Positions 9,995 through 23,263 of a stretch of 64,000 nucleotides of DNA are shown piece after piece. The notes beneath the pieces were generated by a model that was given only the letters and a program-made list of their open reading frames with translations, did not search any database and was not told the origin of the DNA. The stretch spans positions 1 to 64,000 of the forward strand of contig CAJNYU010001162.1 in the NCBI GenBank assembly GCA_905331475.1, given 5' to 3'. Origin of the DNA: Rotaria socialis. Lineage: Eukaryota > Rotifera > Eurotatoria > Philodinida > Philodinidae. How positions within the stretch are numbered: the stretch's first letter is position 1; every line of letters starts with the position of its first letter. Position numbers and translations under genes: made by a program.

Positions 9995-12900
9995 ACGATC
10001 GAATTCGAATTTAAAGTTATGAAAAATGTATACATGCCCATCCGTTCCAGGCGATTCGAATGATTCGAAATGAGTTTGTCTACCTAGCGCTACTATGAGA
10101 TCAAGTATTTTATATTTTTATTGTTGTGATTCCAATGAGAACACGTATTGTAGAAAATAATAATATACATTTTACTAGCCATCTTTGTATTTTCAACTTT
10201 TGAGCACGTTATTTTGAATGGATTTAATTAGATCATCTAATGTTTTATTTTTCGTGAAAACAAAATTCGTAATGCATAATCAATACTTTATTGCTTATCA
10301 AACAAACAAGCCCATCTTTTCTTTTATTTTGAACCAATGGTTTTCTTTGAAAATAGTATTTGCATTACATTTCATTTCTTTACGACGAAATTAATTTCTC
10401 ATCAATATAAGAGAGATAGATATAAAAAAAAAGCCAAGCTGCCATATAAATATTTTATCCGATTATTAAATTATGCCGAAAAGATCTCTATAATATTTCT
10501 GCCGATGTATATCTATTCTGTCGTATGAAACCATCGTTCTGGTACTTATTGCTCGGTTTGCAGGTCAAGTATGAGCATTAGTGTAAGAGTGAAATGTCTA
10601 AAAATTCGCGATTATCAATCATCATTCTCTAGTTGACACTTCTTCTTTTTTTGGTCTACAAATAAATTAGGGAATATGATCAATACAAATGATGATAAAG
10701 GTTGATATGTTTATGATGACTTTTTCTTGAGTTCGATTTGTGATTTGTGCCCTTCAAATTGTATTATTTTAGAATATTTTCTTCACAAACCATACTCTTT
10801 GTATATTGGTGAAATACGATAGTAATATTCTATTCGAATATATAAGAACCGTTGATCGATGATCAAAATTGATTACATGTTCTATTCAGTGAATAGAGGC
10901 GGAAAGCAAGAGACTACAGACAACTTATATTAAAACCAAAGATATGAAGTTCCATCATCATTTTTACTCGAGTTTGACTACATTAGAGGAAAAAAAGGCG
11001 AATCATTGACTAACAGAAAAAGCCTATTGCTCAAATTAGATTACTATTTTCTTCTGTTCACATTTGCATAACAGGACAAAAAAAAAAGAAAAAAGAAATA
11101 TTGCGAGAAAATCATGCCATTAATATGAGGAATAATTATTATTACTATTATTGATGATTCAGCATTATTTTACCTTCATATGATCATTTTACTTTAGTTA
11201 AGATTAGCAAGGAAGCAGAATTTTTCGGCTACTATTGATTTTCTAGTTGAATAATTACAACGACGAATGCAACATAAGGAAATCATTTTTCTCTTGTCTT
11301 CTGTGTCTAGCATGTGTTGCATGACATCATATTTGTGGAGGCAGTAAAAACAGTTTATGACAAATTAATGGATTACAAACAATAGATACTGCTCATTTAT
11401 TTGTTTGTTGACAATAAGTAAGGAACAAACTTTTGTGGTTCTACGCCGACAGATTTAGTTACAAACTTTTATGTTTTGGATGACAAATTGACGATAGCGA
11501 TGATTGCAAACCTGTCGACATACCATTTCTCATTGTCCTATGTTGATATTACGACGAAATTGCATTTGTATATACTTTCTTCTATCTAGGATTCTTCATG
11601 TTATAATTAGATGGTAATGATCTTTTTTTCAAAATATCATGACAGCACTAGAACTATAAGATAATAAGTATCAATCGTAAGTTTATTAACAATAGGTGAT
11701 CGTATCCAAACGAGGAAAAAAGATCGTTTCATAATCACTCATTGAGTCTATTTTTAGTTTCTATAGATGACATTTATAGGTATTATGAAGTCAAATTATA
11801 GCCTTTCAAAGGTAGTCGAGTGTAGTATAATACAACCTAGATTTTCTTCCCACGAGTGTGATTTGCACGTTGAATGTTCGCTAAGTTAATGATTATTTTT
11901 TTTAAATGAATACAGATTCACAATACTCAGAATGTTACACTAATGAACAAAGCACGACATAATGAGTGATACTTGTACTAGGATTCAAACATTAAAATCC
12001 TCCAACAAAATATTCACTTTGCAAAATTGAGTAGCTCAAATGAATACTTTTGGAGACAACTCTTCTCTATGGCACTAATGCATTTGAAGTACGTTTCATG
12101 CCTATACTATTGCTACTAGTACTTGGACGACGACGTATTGCACTTTGAAAAATGATATTACTGAAGAGAAGTATGTTCAGAATAGCTAAGATATTATTTT
12201 AATAACAATAATCGTTCAAATATTTTTTTTCTTCATAAGTTTAACTTATAAGTCTCATTGGCTGTTTCCTTTTCACGTCAAGAGTAATATGACAATACAG
12301 AAAAAATTTAGCCAAAGGACGCTTCTAACATTTATTTCTTTTGTATCGAATTGAGAGTTCAATATCAATTGATTTTTAAATTGAGATTTTATATGTCGGT
12401 CAACTATTCTTTTATGTTATTTTTTTTACAAACAAAATCTAACATTAAGCATCATTGTGTGTTACCTTAGATTTTATTTTCCTACAAAACCTAGGGTAAA
12501 TTCCAAGGGGAGAAAAAAATGAACGGAGAATCAAAACTATTCTGACTTGAAAGTGTATCATATGACAAGTATTGATCCAAAGTTGAAAGTGATAAAACTA
12601 TTTTAGTTTACCCAACTTTTTGGATACGCTCATAAAAAATTCATCTTTTATCACGAGACATTTTGATAGAATAAATGACACATTTATGACCCTTTTGACT
12701 TTATTGTTTTCGATGATCTACTCTTAGCAATACTATAAAACAAGATCAAACTATCATAGATCCGATAAAAATTGCATTTATAAAAAAATAGCAAATTTTT
12801 TCTAAATTTTTAGTTAAATTTTCTTTTTTAAATAACGTAATCAATAGGTTTAAGAAAAAATGATCAGAGAAAACTGTTCAAATTGTATTATCATTTCCTA

Positions 12901-13194
12901 CGATGATTTCCGTAAGTTGAAAGTGAACACGAAGACAATTTTATCGAACAAACTAGATCAAGATAAAACTATCATTTAGAACAATAGATTCTGCTTATAA
13001 GCAAAATAAAATCCTTTTGACACAATATCACTTGATTTGAATAAGTGCTTCACTCGCACAACTATGCAATAATATTTACTAAATTCACTTCAAAATCTTT
13101 GTTCACCTTTAGCAATGTCCAAGTGCTACACGCTCAAGGATTAATTAAAATACTTAATTTTGCTTTTTTCAAATATATTTCAGATATTTTTCCA

Positions 13195-13203
13195 ATGGCA
13201 TGA
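13195..13203 (+). promoter_or_regulatory. Two-codon upstream ORF overlapping the exon A start codon
   Basis: The string ATGGCATGA starts five bases before the predicted start of receptor exon A. Its stop (TGA) overlaps the main ATG in an ATGA arrangement. Such minimal uORFs can lower or condition translation. Relevance depends on exon A being a real first coding exon. Confidence 0.3.
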
Positions 13204-13373
13204 CTGCAATCGATATACACGCTAATATAACATTACTGAAGGAGTTTAATGATGTTTCATCTTCGATTCGAATCATACTTCTGGCAGTGTTCATGTTTAG
13301 TCTGTTTTCTCTTACCGTTGTTGGAAATACAGTGGTTATCTATGCTTTAAGAACCAATCGTCATCTAAGAACG
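13200..13373 (+). CDS. Candidate alternative first coding exon (TM1) of the H1-like receptor
   Basis: This exon encodes 58 residues: a short N-terminus with one N-glycosylation-type site (NIT), then a hydrophobic helix with the class A GN motif (VVGNTVVIYAL) and NRHLRT, ending at a phase-0 donor GTAAT. The phase and the ending residues fit exactly onto the exon at 16879 that begins VGNLFILSL. No other transmembrane exon follows before 15.9 kb. A splice-acceptor-like CAG lies 18 bases upstream, so a 5' UTR exon may precede it. It may be an alternative first exon of the receptor at 15997-19256 or a relic of a duplicated receptor. Confidence 0.5.
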
Positions 13374-15996
13374 GTAATATGATCGGTTTTTCTCCAGAAT
13401 TCTCCATGCGAAATGATGAAATAAGAATAAGTCATATTATTAAATTTATTGTATGTGATCATGTTCAACAAAGAAGATGAGTCTTGTCAACTTTTGACTG
13501 AACTGTTATCTTCAAAGCACAATGACATGTCATGAAAACTTTGCACGACATATTTCGTTGTAAAAAAAATTAGGCTTTATTCTTTTGTTTTATTTATTAC
13601 CAATAGTCTGTATTAGCTTGCCAATCGGCTCACCGATGTGCATTTGGCTTTTAAGAAAGCTGAATACATAAAAACGTACAGACTTTTAAAAATGAGAAAA
13701 GCGATAAAACCTTAAGTGATAACTCAGCCATGAATAGTTCTTACGCCATTAGAAGAAAAAATATAATATGACTTTTCTAGCGAAGAAAATCCTTTAATGA
13801 ATAATTTTAATTTTCATAAAAAGTTAGTAAAGAACATATAATTTAATAATCTAATAATGGTACCAAATAGGAATGCTCTATCTTTTCGCTATTTAAATAT
13901 TTGAAAAATGACTAATTATAAATTTAATTGTGATTTTTTAGAGAAGATTTAAATTAAATACTAGAGTCACATTTATTCAACCTTTTTAAAATTTTATTTA
14001 CGATTATCCAATAAGAGTTATTGATTTATTAGAATGATCGCACAGTATGACATTATTAATATCATGAATCTATTTTTATAAGCTATCATGAAACATAATT
14101 TGCTATGATCCTATCATTGTTTGAAAAACTATAAATCGTTCTCTTCAATTCGTATTTCTAGAGAACAATAATTAGATAGTTTAAGTCTATAATATTATCT
14201 CAAACTCTTCAGTAAAACAATATAATCTGACAAAAGAAACACACTAAAAATCCTTGGACATGAAGTCATTTGCTTCTGTCTCTTCTGATAATAATCTAAG
14301 ACGATGTATGCACTTAGCATATATAATTCTGTTATGAAATTATCAATAATATTCGAGAAACATGTTTTTTTTTATGACAAATTTTAATAGAAAGCAATAG
14401 GAGTACTTTTCCTGCATTCATAACAAATCAATAGTATGTTAATTAGACAAAAGTGGTATTCGTTTTTCCTTAATCGAGTCAGCATCATAGTCGTCGGAGA
14501 CAAAATATCTTTTTAATAGACTAAACTATACACCAGCCTAACTATATTGACGAATCAAATGTTTAATCGTCGATTTTCTAATACTAAAAAATCAGCTAAT
14601 TGCATAAATCAACCATTATTTCTATTTGTGTTACGCTATTCGAAAGTCTCATTTCTCTCATATATTTAGCTATATTTGAGAGCTTCAGAATAAGTTTTAG
14701 ACGCAATCTTCTAAGTATTTTCTATGAAAACTACATACTTGATGCTATGATGCATAAATTTATGAATAAATTTGATCAAATAAGCTTTACCAAAAATCAT
14801 ATTAAGAAAAAGAAGCGAAACGCAAACGGACATTTTCACCCTATAACCATAGTTATAGTTAATCATCTGTGTATCCTGTTCGACAGTAATAAATGATGAA
14901 ATGCTGAGAACGTCCTCTATAAAATATACTTGATAATCAAATCCAGCAAAAACGAAAACCGCAGAAGAAGTCATTTACGCAGATTTTAATGTACTTTTTT
15001 GCATATCGGAGCTACAAGAAATATACTATTAGTAAATTGGCGTTTCAAGTTATTATTTAACTATTTCATCGTCAGTAATGCATTATTTTTGCCTCAGTTT
15101 TTTCCCAGTAGGCCTTATTTTTCTTTGAACTTTTATAATGACTGTCTATTTCTTTTTAAATCAACCTACGAATAGAAATAATAAATGTAATTATCCACCT
15201 GCAGAGTCAATATCTCGAATGAAAAGCATTTTTTTCTTATATCTTTCAATAAAAATTTATCAAAAAATCCGATAACATATTAGTAACAACTTTGAACAAG
15301 AAGGAAAAAAAAGAAACAATTGAGATAAAGATTTGTCTTCTAAATAAAAATAAAAATAAAAACTGGCGATCCTTGAATATATTTAGATAATCGGTGAATT
15401 TTAAAGGACACACTGAAAAAAATAGTACCTCGTTTAAAAAACTTACTTTCAATTTGGTTCAGTCAAAAGCGTTCGAAAATAATCTTCTGTTATGTCTAAT
15501 AAGTGCCAAAAGCAGATTTTTTGACATTTACAAGACTCATTTTCCTTTTTTTTTATTTCAAAACACTAGAGGCATCAACACTTGAGACTATGCTTACCGA
15601 ATTCTTAAATAGATAGCGTACACATTAAAAACTATTCTAAAACTTAGTGATACGTAAGGTCGTGATAATTTTACTCATAAGTTCTTATGTTTTTCGTTGT
15701 TTTTATTTTCGTGGTTTTTAGTATAATTCCCATTAGTTTGTCGCTCTCGCCATTTTCTCATTCAATAAGGAAGACAAGTGTTTTTTTCTAGCTCCTTTGC
15801 CGTTCCCTCTGTGTCTGTCTGTCTGTATGTCTCTCTCTCTCTCTCTCTCTTTCTTCTTTTCATTCTTCCGATGTCACTATCGACAATGATACAAAGAGAG
15901 TTTTGTCATTAGCTTGTCGCAACTTTCATTCAATGAACAAAATAAAATTAGATAGCTTAAATTATATCATCTGCCACTTGTCCTTTTTCTCTATTC
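13374..15996. other. Long intron or intergenic segment between the two first exons
   Basis: No coding exon is supported. A CT-rich microsatellite (about 15811-15851, GTCT then CT units) lies 150 bp before exon B and may belong to its promoter or 5' UTR. Confidence 0.45.
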
Positions 15997-18900
15997 ATGA
16001 GTGGTATCGACGAGTTTCGTCTGGGTGCAGAAAGTCAACAACAACAACAACAACAACAACAACACAGTACATACTCTTTCAGTTATACGGATGCTCTTTC
16101 ACTTAGTATTGGGAATATGCCAGAGATTAATGTGGATAGTATAGCAAATAAAAATCGATCCAATAATACAAATTATTTAATGCATGACTTCAAACCAACT
16201 TCTTTAACATATACAATTATATTTGGTTTTGTTTGTGCTTTTCTTTGTTTTTTAACAATTACGGGTAATTTACTCGTGCTCATCACTTTTCGTCGTATAA
16301 AAACTGTGAGTACTAGAAAAGTTTCGTATGATAAAATTTTTTAATATGATTTCTAATGAAATCATGTATGATTATAATAACGTCTATATGTCTATTTTTC
16401 AATTTCAGCATAGATAAAGATAAGAGTTCATTTGATGAGATTGATCTATAGCAAGGCCACATTATAACAAGATTAAATTGATGTGATTTTATTCAGTAGA
16501 ATAATTTTGATGTACTATGAAATCATGCTTTTACGTATCCGTATCAAACTGGTTGTATTTCATATTCAACAAAAACAAAATCATAGATACTAGAAGACAG
16601 ACAGAACCAGAATATACTGAAAGTGTTACAGTAGACAAATGTAGAGAGAAAAAAGTGTCACGATATATTAGAAGATGATTGACTGAACATCGTGACAGGA
16701 ACAAGAAGGTTTACAATTATTTTATGACACTATCGTAATGAAATATTTTTCTTTTATGATTCTAAGTATTCCAATAGCTGTACGCAAGTATGCATAATGA
16801 ATAATAAAATATAATTAATATGTTTTTTTCTTGTATTTTGTTTATTTTATTTAAGTCTATTTATATTTTATTGTTTAGGTTGGAAATCTATTTATATTGA
16901 GTCTAGCTACGGCTGATCTTATTGTTGGCTGTTTTGTCATGCCTATTGCCGGTATATATGCTATCACGGAAAAATGGCAGATGGGTAAATATCTTTGTTC
17001 TCTTTTAGCTTTGTACTCATGATTAAAATTTATGAGCTATTTCTTCGATTTAGAAAATAAGAATTAATATGGGACACTTAAAAAGTAGAACATATACTAA
17101 TTTATCGATGAATTTAGCATAAAACATTAACAAAATTAAAATAGAATGCGTGAAAAGTAATAGGACTGTGCTTTCTTAATGGCTTGCAATGAAAGCTTTT
17201 ACGTTTCTTTGAACATATAAATTATAGAACAAAGAAGTTTCTGAGATAAAAAGAAAAATTTTATTGTTTCTCTTCAAGCACATAATAACTACGAATGAAA
17301 CGATTTACACGTTATTGCAAAGTCTTTCCTCGTGAAAAAGTTTATAAATAGCAGAAAAATATATTGAATGAATGTTGAAAGCCGGAACATTAAATTAATT
17401 ATAGGCGTATTCGCTATTGAAGTCAATTTCAGTTATTCAATTATTTTATTCTTTAAAGCGAAATTTCATTAACTAAATATGTAAGTCATGAAAAATAATT
17501 TTCTATGACTTTATCTTTAGGTATTGTCTTATGTAAAATTTGGATATCAGTGGATTTCACAGCATCAACAGCATCGATATTTAATTTGTTAACATTAAGT
17601 TTAGATCGTTATTGGTCAATAACATCTCCACTTCAATATCTTGGCAAACGAACGCGTACTAGAGCTTTACTTTTAATAGGTCTTGCTTGGGGTTTATCTC
17701 TTCTATGGGTTATACCTATTTTTAGTTGGCATCGTTTTAACAGCAGCGAACGCTATATTGAAGTATGGTTTCAATTAATTGATTCTTTTTTAATCTTTAA
17801 ATAGAAAATCTAATCTTTGTCTAGCCCGATAAATGTGAACCTGAATATACACATTCGAAAGTATTTAAAGTTTCTACAGCTATGATTAATTTTTATTTAC
17901 CACTTCTTGTATTAATATTATTGAATGGCCGTATTTACTATGAAATAAAACGTCGTTATAAAAATGTTCTTCTGCAAAGACATTCGACCAAAATAAATGG
18001 TTCAATAATAAATCATAATAATTTATATAGCCATGAATTAAAGTATAGAAGATACAATTCATGTTCGCCAGTAACTGTAACATTATGTGATAGTGATCGA
18101 CAAGCATTTTCTTCGACGACTAATTATGCGGATAATGATACTTTCATTATGTCAAATGCGTCACCTCGATCTCCATCGCATGCTTATGAGCCTGCTTTAA
18201 GAATTAATTTTAAAGAGAAAAAAAATCGGCCTAGTGCACCGGCTCGATTAAGCGATCAATCTAAATCGTCATTAAAACGTACCCATTCATATATTGACAA
18301 AAATCATTGCGCACAAGTAATGAAATGCAAAAATTACAAAAACTAAATTGACTCATTTATACTAACACTTTCTGTTGTGATTTTTTTAGGATGAACTGAC
18401 ATGGTTTGCACAACGTCGGGAACATTCTCATGCATCATTTACTCCACTATCACCAACTGCTCTAGCGAATTATAAATATAATCATAATCGTTCTCATCAT
18501 CTTCAAATTAAGGAATATTCTTTCAAAAATAATATAGATTATAGTATTAATCGAATGGATTCAACTAAGCAAAAACTAAAGCAAGATACAACGAAAACAT
18601 CAGCATTTTATAATCATCAGTGCTATCCACAAACATCATCGAGTCATCATGACTCACTAATGGATTCAATGAAAACATCAGCACCATCAACTACAATGAA
18701 TGTTTTTAATTTATGTCATTATTGCTCCGGACCTGCAGCAACAATCACCATACATTCCAATCCATTTGCAAATAACCATCCGAATGCAAACAGCGAATCA
18801 CGACAAACTCCAACTGCATCCACATCGCCTATTCTTCGATCCTCATTGAAGCAAAATCAACAGTCACAACTAACGATATCACCTTTGGAAAGACCATCAA

Positions 18901-19256
18901 TTACAATTACGCCATCACATATAACTCGAGGTTCAACAGCTCAATTTCATCACTATCGAGCAGCAAGTAGTATTAAACAATCAACAGTATGGAATCAACA
19001 AGAAAAAGCCTTTCGACAATTATTTGCTATTGTATTCGGCTTTACATGCTGTTTTTTACCATATTTTATTTTATATATGGTTGTTGCTTTTTGCGGTTCG
19101 TGCGTATCTGAACGAGCTGTTACAACTGCAATTTGGCTTGGCTATGTTAATTCAACAATCAATCCGTTTTTATATGCATTATCAAATAAACATTTTCGAA
19201 GAACGTTTAATAGATTATTGAAAAGAGATAATCGGTCACAATCATATTATAATTAA
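15997..19256 (+). CDS. Histamine H1-like aminergic G-protein-coupled receptor
   Basis: Five exons join in phase: 15997-16305, 16879-16984, 17521-17762, 17825-18316 and 18390-19256, giving a predicted 671 aa (626 aa with alternative exon A). Class A landmarks are present: TM1 GN, TM2 LATADLIVG, TM3 WISVDFTASTASIFN with the amine-binding Asp at about 150, DRY at about 167-169, TM5 STAMINFYLP, TM6 at about 595-620, and TM7 NSTINPFLY. TM4 (LSLLWVIPI), the TM5 stretch and IWLGYVNSTINP resemble vertebrate histamine H1 receptors more than other amine receptors. The third cytoplasmic loop is very long (about 330 residues), Ser/Thr/His/Asn-rich and of low complexity. Exon B begins with a polyglutamine run (CAA repeats at about 16037-16062). 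Oddity: the CWxP motif of TM6 reads CFLP, with Phe at the toggle-switch position (19053-19055). The ligand is inferred; another biogenic amine is possible. Confidence 0.85.
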
Positions 19257-20989
19257 TTTATGAAGCAATAAATCTTCTCCTATTGTTACATAATAATTAC
19301 TTGTTTCCTTAACTGTCAAATATATTTTTGTACTTAAACTATATGAATGATGAACCGAAATTCCATAGGTTTTTTTTCTCCGTAGAAATGAATTTAGAAA
19401 AACTATATAAAATGAAAACTCAACAGTAATCATACCATATCGAATTATGAAAATGTTTCTCGCCTAAAATAGTTCAGTTTTTAATCGGCCAACTTACAAG
19501 TACACCATTAAACCAAAATGCTTCTGATTATAATAAGAAAATTGACTCAACTTTCTATCCTGATTTTGTTTTTGGATAAGAATGGATTAGACATGAAGAA
19601 AGAACTTCTTAATTATTCGATTACAATATATATTTTTAGTTACATATGTTTGTGTGAATCGAAGACTTAGCAGAAAAAGGAAAGTAAAAACGTGCGTACA
19701 CAACCTAGTACTCAATTATGTGATTATCAATTTACTTTGAAGAGAATTCAGCGCAATGCACCCTAAATATTTCTATAATGTCGAGTAGATTTGCAGTCAT
19801 GTAAAAATAAAACATGATCGCATCTAGGTTTAACACGGATGTTCAAAGAGATTGTTTCAATAAATGAATTTAAAATATAGTAGTACGAAATATACTACCG
19901 AAAATTCTAAATTCTCTATAGAAGTAGATCTTTGTAATAGATGAGGAATGATTTTCATGTATATTTTTGAACTTTCATTTGCACTTAAAATGACGTCATT
20001 GGTTTAAGATGTTTGCATCAACAATCTAATATGCAATAAGTGTAGGATATTAATTAGCTCAATGATCCTCAATGATTTTTGAAAATCGAAATTATGCAGT
20101 CAAGGATTCGATCATACAAATATCTAAAACTTCGTGCCATATGACGCATGAAAGTTTTATCTTCACACTACTGCTTGGCCCAACAATGGTCCTACTAAAT
20201 CGTGCGTTGCCTACTCGTTTGAAACTATCTTTCCTTACAAAGAAAACCTCTTATATTGATTACAGTGCTGAATTTAATGATGAAGGTTCACATAATTCCA
20301 ACTCAAGTAGATGTATTAGAGAGAAAATTTGAATATGCTAAAGCTCGTAACACGTGGTAAGTCAAAATAAGTGCAAGATTATTAATTTTTTGTGCAAGAT
20401 GATAAGAGGCATTATTATGGACATGTATTAAATGTTGTGACAACTACTTCTGACATGATGAGTGCTAGCTGAGGATATTTTCTTCCGGATTCCATTGCTT
20501 TATGACGGCTACGGGAAAATAAAGCACTATTGATTAGGAATGTATCATGGGTGCATATATGTCGACTTTTTACGATATTTGACGGATTGGTTTATGAAAA
20601 GACACGAAACATTTTATTGAGACTGATTTATTAACTGTAGCTAATGCAAATTGTGTGTTTGTAGTCAATTCCACCGAAAGAATTTAATGCGATACATGCG
20701 TGACATGTCTACTAGTACTTCATGTATTCACTATATTTTATTTATACTTAAAGAAAATGATGACTCAAAGGAGCACATATTTTCAGTCTATACATTGATC
20801 TATTCGCTTTGTTTTCTCAAAACAAAAAAAGAAAGAAAGGCAAATTTATGTTTCATCTACGACAAAGCATTTGCAATAAAGTTTTTATTTTCATAATTTT
20901 CCTTCAACAGGATAACAAATATTTCGTGCTATTAAAATTAGCAAATTATTTATACAATAAAAACAAACATTTTTTATTTTTTAAAATTT
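19257..20989. other. Intergenic region
   Basis: No gene is supported, apart from one weak orphan-exon candidate noted separately at 20266-20356. The rest is AT-rich and carries the 3' ends of two convergent genes. Confidence 0.4.
20266..20356 (+). other. Possible orphan exon
   Basis: A CAG acceptor at 20263-20265 and a strong GTGGTAAGT donor at 20355 enclose an open frame of 29 codons that reads VHIIPTQVDVLERKFEYAK, more protein-like than its surroundings. No partner exon could be found on either side. It may be a decayed gene fragment or chance. Confidence 0.2.
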
Positions 20990-23263
20990 TTATTTCCAAA
21001 TATATAAATACCAATTATCCATTTTCCATTTAACTTTGATCCATTTCGATGATAGAAGTATTGGTTCAAGATCTTGCTTTATTTGATCTGACAATGTATG
21101 ACATATACAAATTTTAATCGATATTAATTTATTCTGATAGTGAGGTGATAATAAAAAATTAAGTATTTGTTGACATTCATCACTTGTTGTTACGTTCATT
21201 TGAAGATGTTCCAATTGGGGTATTAAATAAATAATTAAATATTGAATTTCTTTCCACGATACACATTCACTTATAAGAGAAAGAATTTTTATATTTGATA
21301 ATGAAAACTCCCGACGAATTTGAGACCAAGCTATGTCAAGTGAATGAAGTGACATCAGAGCAAATAGCTGATTAAAATTGAATAGTGATGTTTGAGTATT
21401 AATTATTAAATGACGAACTGATGAGAGACATACAAGAGAGGATATAATCTCAGGAGATAGAACACATTGATTAGTTTCATTATTTGAAACTAATGTTAAA
21501 TGATTTGCATAACGGCAAGAAGAAATATTTGAATCAATAGATGATTCCGATAGATTTATTCGAACACGTTCAACACGGTCATATATTTCTAAAATAGATA
21601 ATTTTTAAATGTTTATGCCAATTATGGTTCATTTTAATCAAGCAAAAAAAGACTAGAAAACTGAACTTTGTTAATTCTTAATGGATAAGATATTTTGTTT
21701 TTTAAAAACAATAATTAAAACATTTCTACTCTAGATAGATGATTAGTCTTCATATGAAGGAAACATCTCAATAGTTAATCGGGTATAAAAAAAAACTTCC
21801 TGCACTAATAATTACCTTCATTAGGTGTATGCTGATTATTATCGCTCAAATTTTGGACTTTACTCCAGTAAACAAACGGTAAATTAAGTATTCTATCAGG
21901 ATAGGGTGTCGTATGTAAAGTTAATGATCGGCGTGAATTATTATTATTATTATTTGTTGTTTCTTGTACAGCAGTAACAAGATCGCTGTTGAATCCAATA
22001 TCTGCGATATGAATATTTGGCGATAAACCTTTACGAATAAATTGAAAACGTTTAAGTCTACTGGACAGTCGTATTAAATCGGTCACATGTTCATTCGATT
22101 TTCCATTCGAATGATAATTCAATGATCTTAATTGAGGTAGATGAGAAAGTAATTCTGAATTAAGCAGATTTAAATTGACACCACTTGCTTGTAGATCGAT
22201 GTTCAAATGAGTCAATGGAAATGTAAAGGACGAAGAGATTCTGATGCCTGATGACCGATTATAGATACAAGCTGAAAATAAAACATAAAAATTAATTTTA
22301 ATCGACAAGTTAATCGTGAGAAATACGAATATGAAAATACTTGAGAAAAATTACTAATTCATTGCATTTCTTAGCTACGTTTATATTACGAAAAATTCTC
22401 ACCGGTCAAGTTTCTCTAGAACATTGTTCGATCGAAAAGTTAGCGGTACATTTATATGAGTGGGAACTATCAGAACTTATGAAAACATTGATAGATAAGA
22501 CAAAAAACCATAGTCTTGGTTTCTAATGCTGCTTCATGATTTGTCATCATTCCTAAACATTTCCGATCATTTCTAATAAAGTGCGTTGAACACATAGAAC
22601 TATAGTTCTCGTGTATGCTAGTACATATTTTCCTTTTTTAATAATATTAATTTCAATCTTCTTACTTTTAAGTTTAGTCAGAGATGGTAAAGCTTGAATT
22701 AAAACTAATAAATCATTTGGAAAACTTTTAATAGCCATATGAAGATGTTCAATCGTTGTTGATGATACATCAGAACATGTTTTATAATCAAAAGCATAAC
22801 CACCAATGAGATAACATTGTTTTAATGTTTTTGATTGAAGTGCTAGTTGATACAATTTCACAGCATATTTTGCTTTTTTATGAAATTTAATGTAAAGTTT
22901 TTCAAGATAAGGTGGTAGATTATTAATTTCATTGCCGATAATATCATCCAAGTGTAATGAGCGTAACCGAACAAATTTTTCAGGACGAAAACCATCCAAT
23001 GAAAAAAATTCAGTAATCAATAAACCATGCGAGTATTGATTTGATAAACGAAGAAAAATAATTTGAGATGGAGAACAATGGTTTAAAATGAGTGAAAATC
23101 GCGAATACGATGTGTATGTTAGATCCAGAGATAATTGAGTATGAGCTATTAAATATGACAAACGCGTATTAGATAAGGGAAGAAATAGACCATATAAGTC
23201 AGATGGATGAAAATACGAAAATATTTCAAGTAATAATTCTGATGGAAGCTCCTCGAATAGCAT
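20990..23263 (-). CDS. F-box protein with leucine-rich C-terminal region
   Basis: Three exons on the minus strand join in phase: 23263-22666, 22271-21816 and 21588-20990, giving a predicted 550 aa. The N-terminus is an F-box (FEELPSELLLEIFSYFHPSD, residues 3-22, extending to about 45), the Skp1-binding element of SCF ubiquitin ligases. The rest contains irregular leucine-rich segments (for example LRSLHLDDI, LEKLYIKF, LPQLRSLNYH, IPQLEHLQMNV), likely the substrate-recognition part. An asparagine run lies near the end of exon 2. The F-box starts at the second codon, so the ATG at 23263 is the likely start; the open frame extends upstream only through a TTG. Proteins of this layout are numerous in bdelloid rotifers. 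The substrate is unknown. Confidence 0.75.

Larger units (their letters stand above)
7509..13199. other. Gene-poor region with two transposon-like elements
   Basis: Only short, low-complexity open frames are present and none looks coding. The recognised content is the GC-rich hAT-like MITE (7965-8401) and the palindromic element (9634-9994). The 3 kb before the receptor gene (10.0-13.2 kb) is featureless AT-rich DNA that could hold upstream regulatory sequence or an untranslated exon for that gene. Confidence 0.5.

Noticed and set aside
9844..10041. 65-codon minus-strand frame
   Set aside because: It lies in one arm of the palindromic element; the frame is a by-product of the repeat.
13200..13382. 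A complete separate GPCR gene starting at 13200
   Set aside because: Only TM1 is encoded. No TM2-TM7 exons occur before 15.9 kb, so it is kept as an alternative first exon or relic.
14600..14974. Overlapping open frames on both strands in the long receptor intron
   Set aside because: No splice support, low complexity, and neither shows receptor or other protein motifs.
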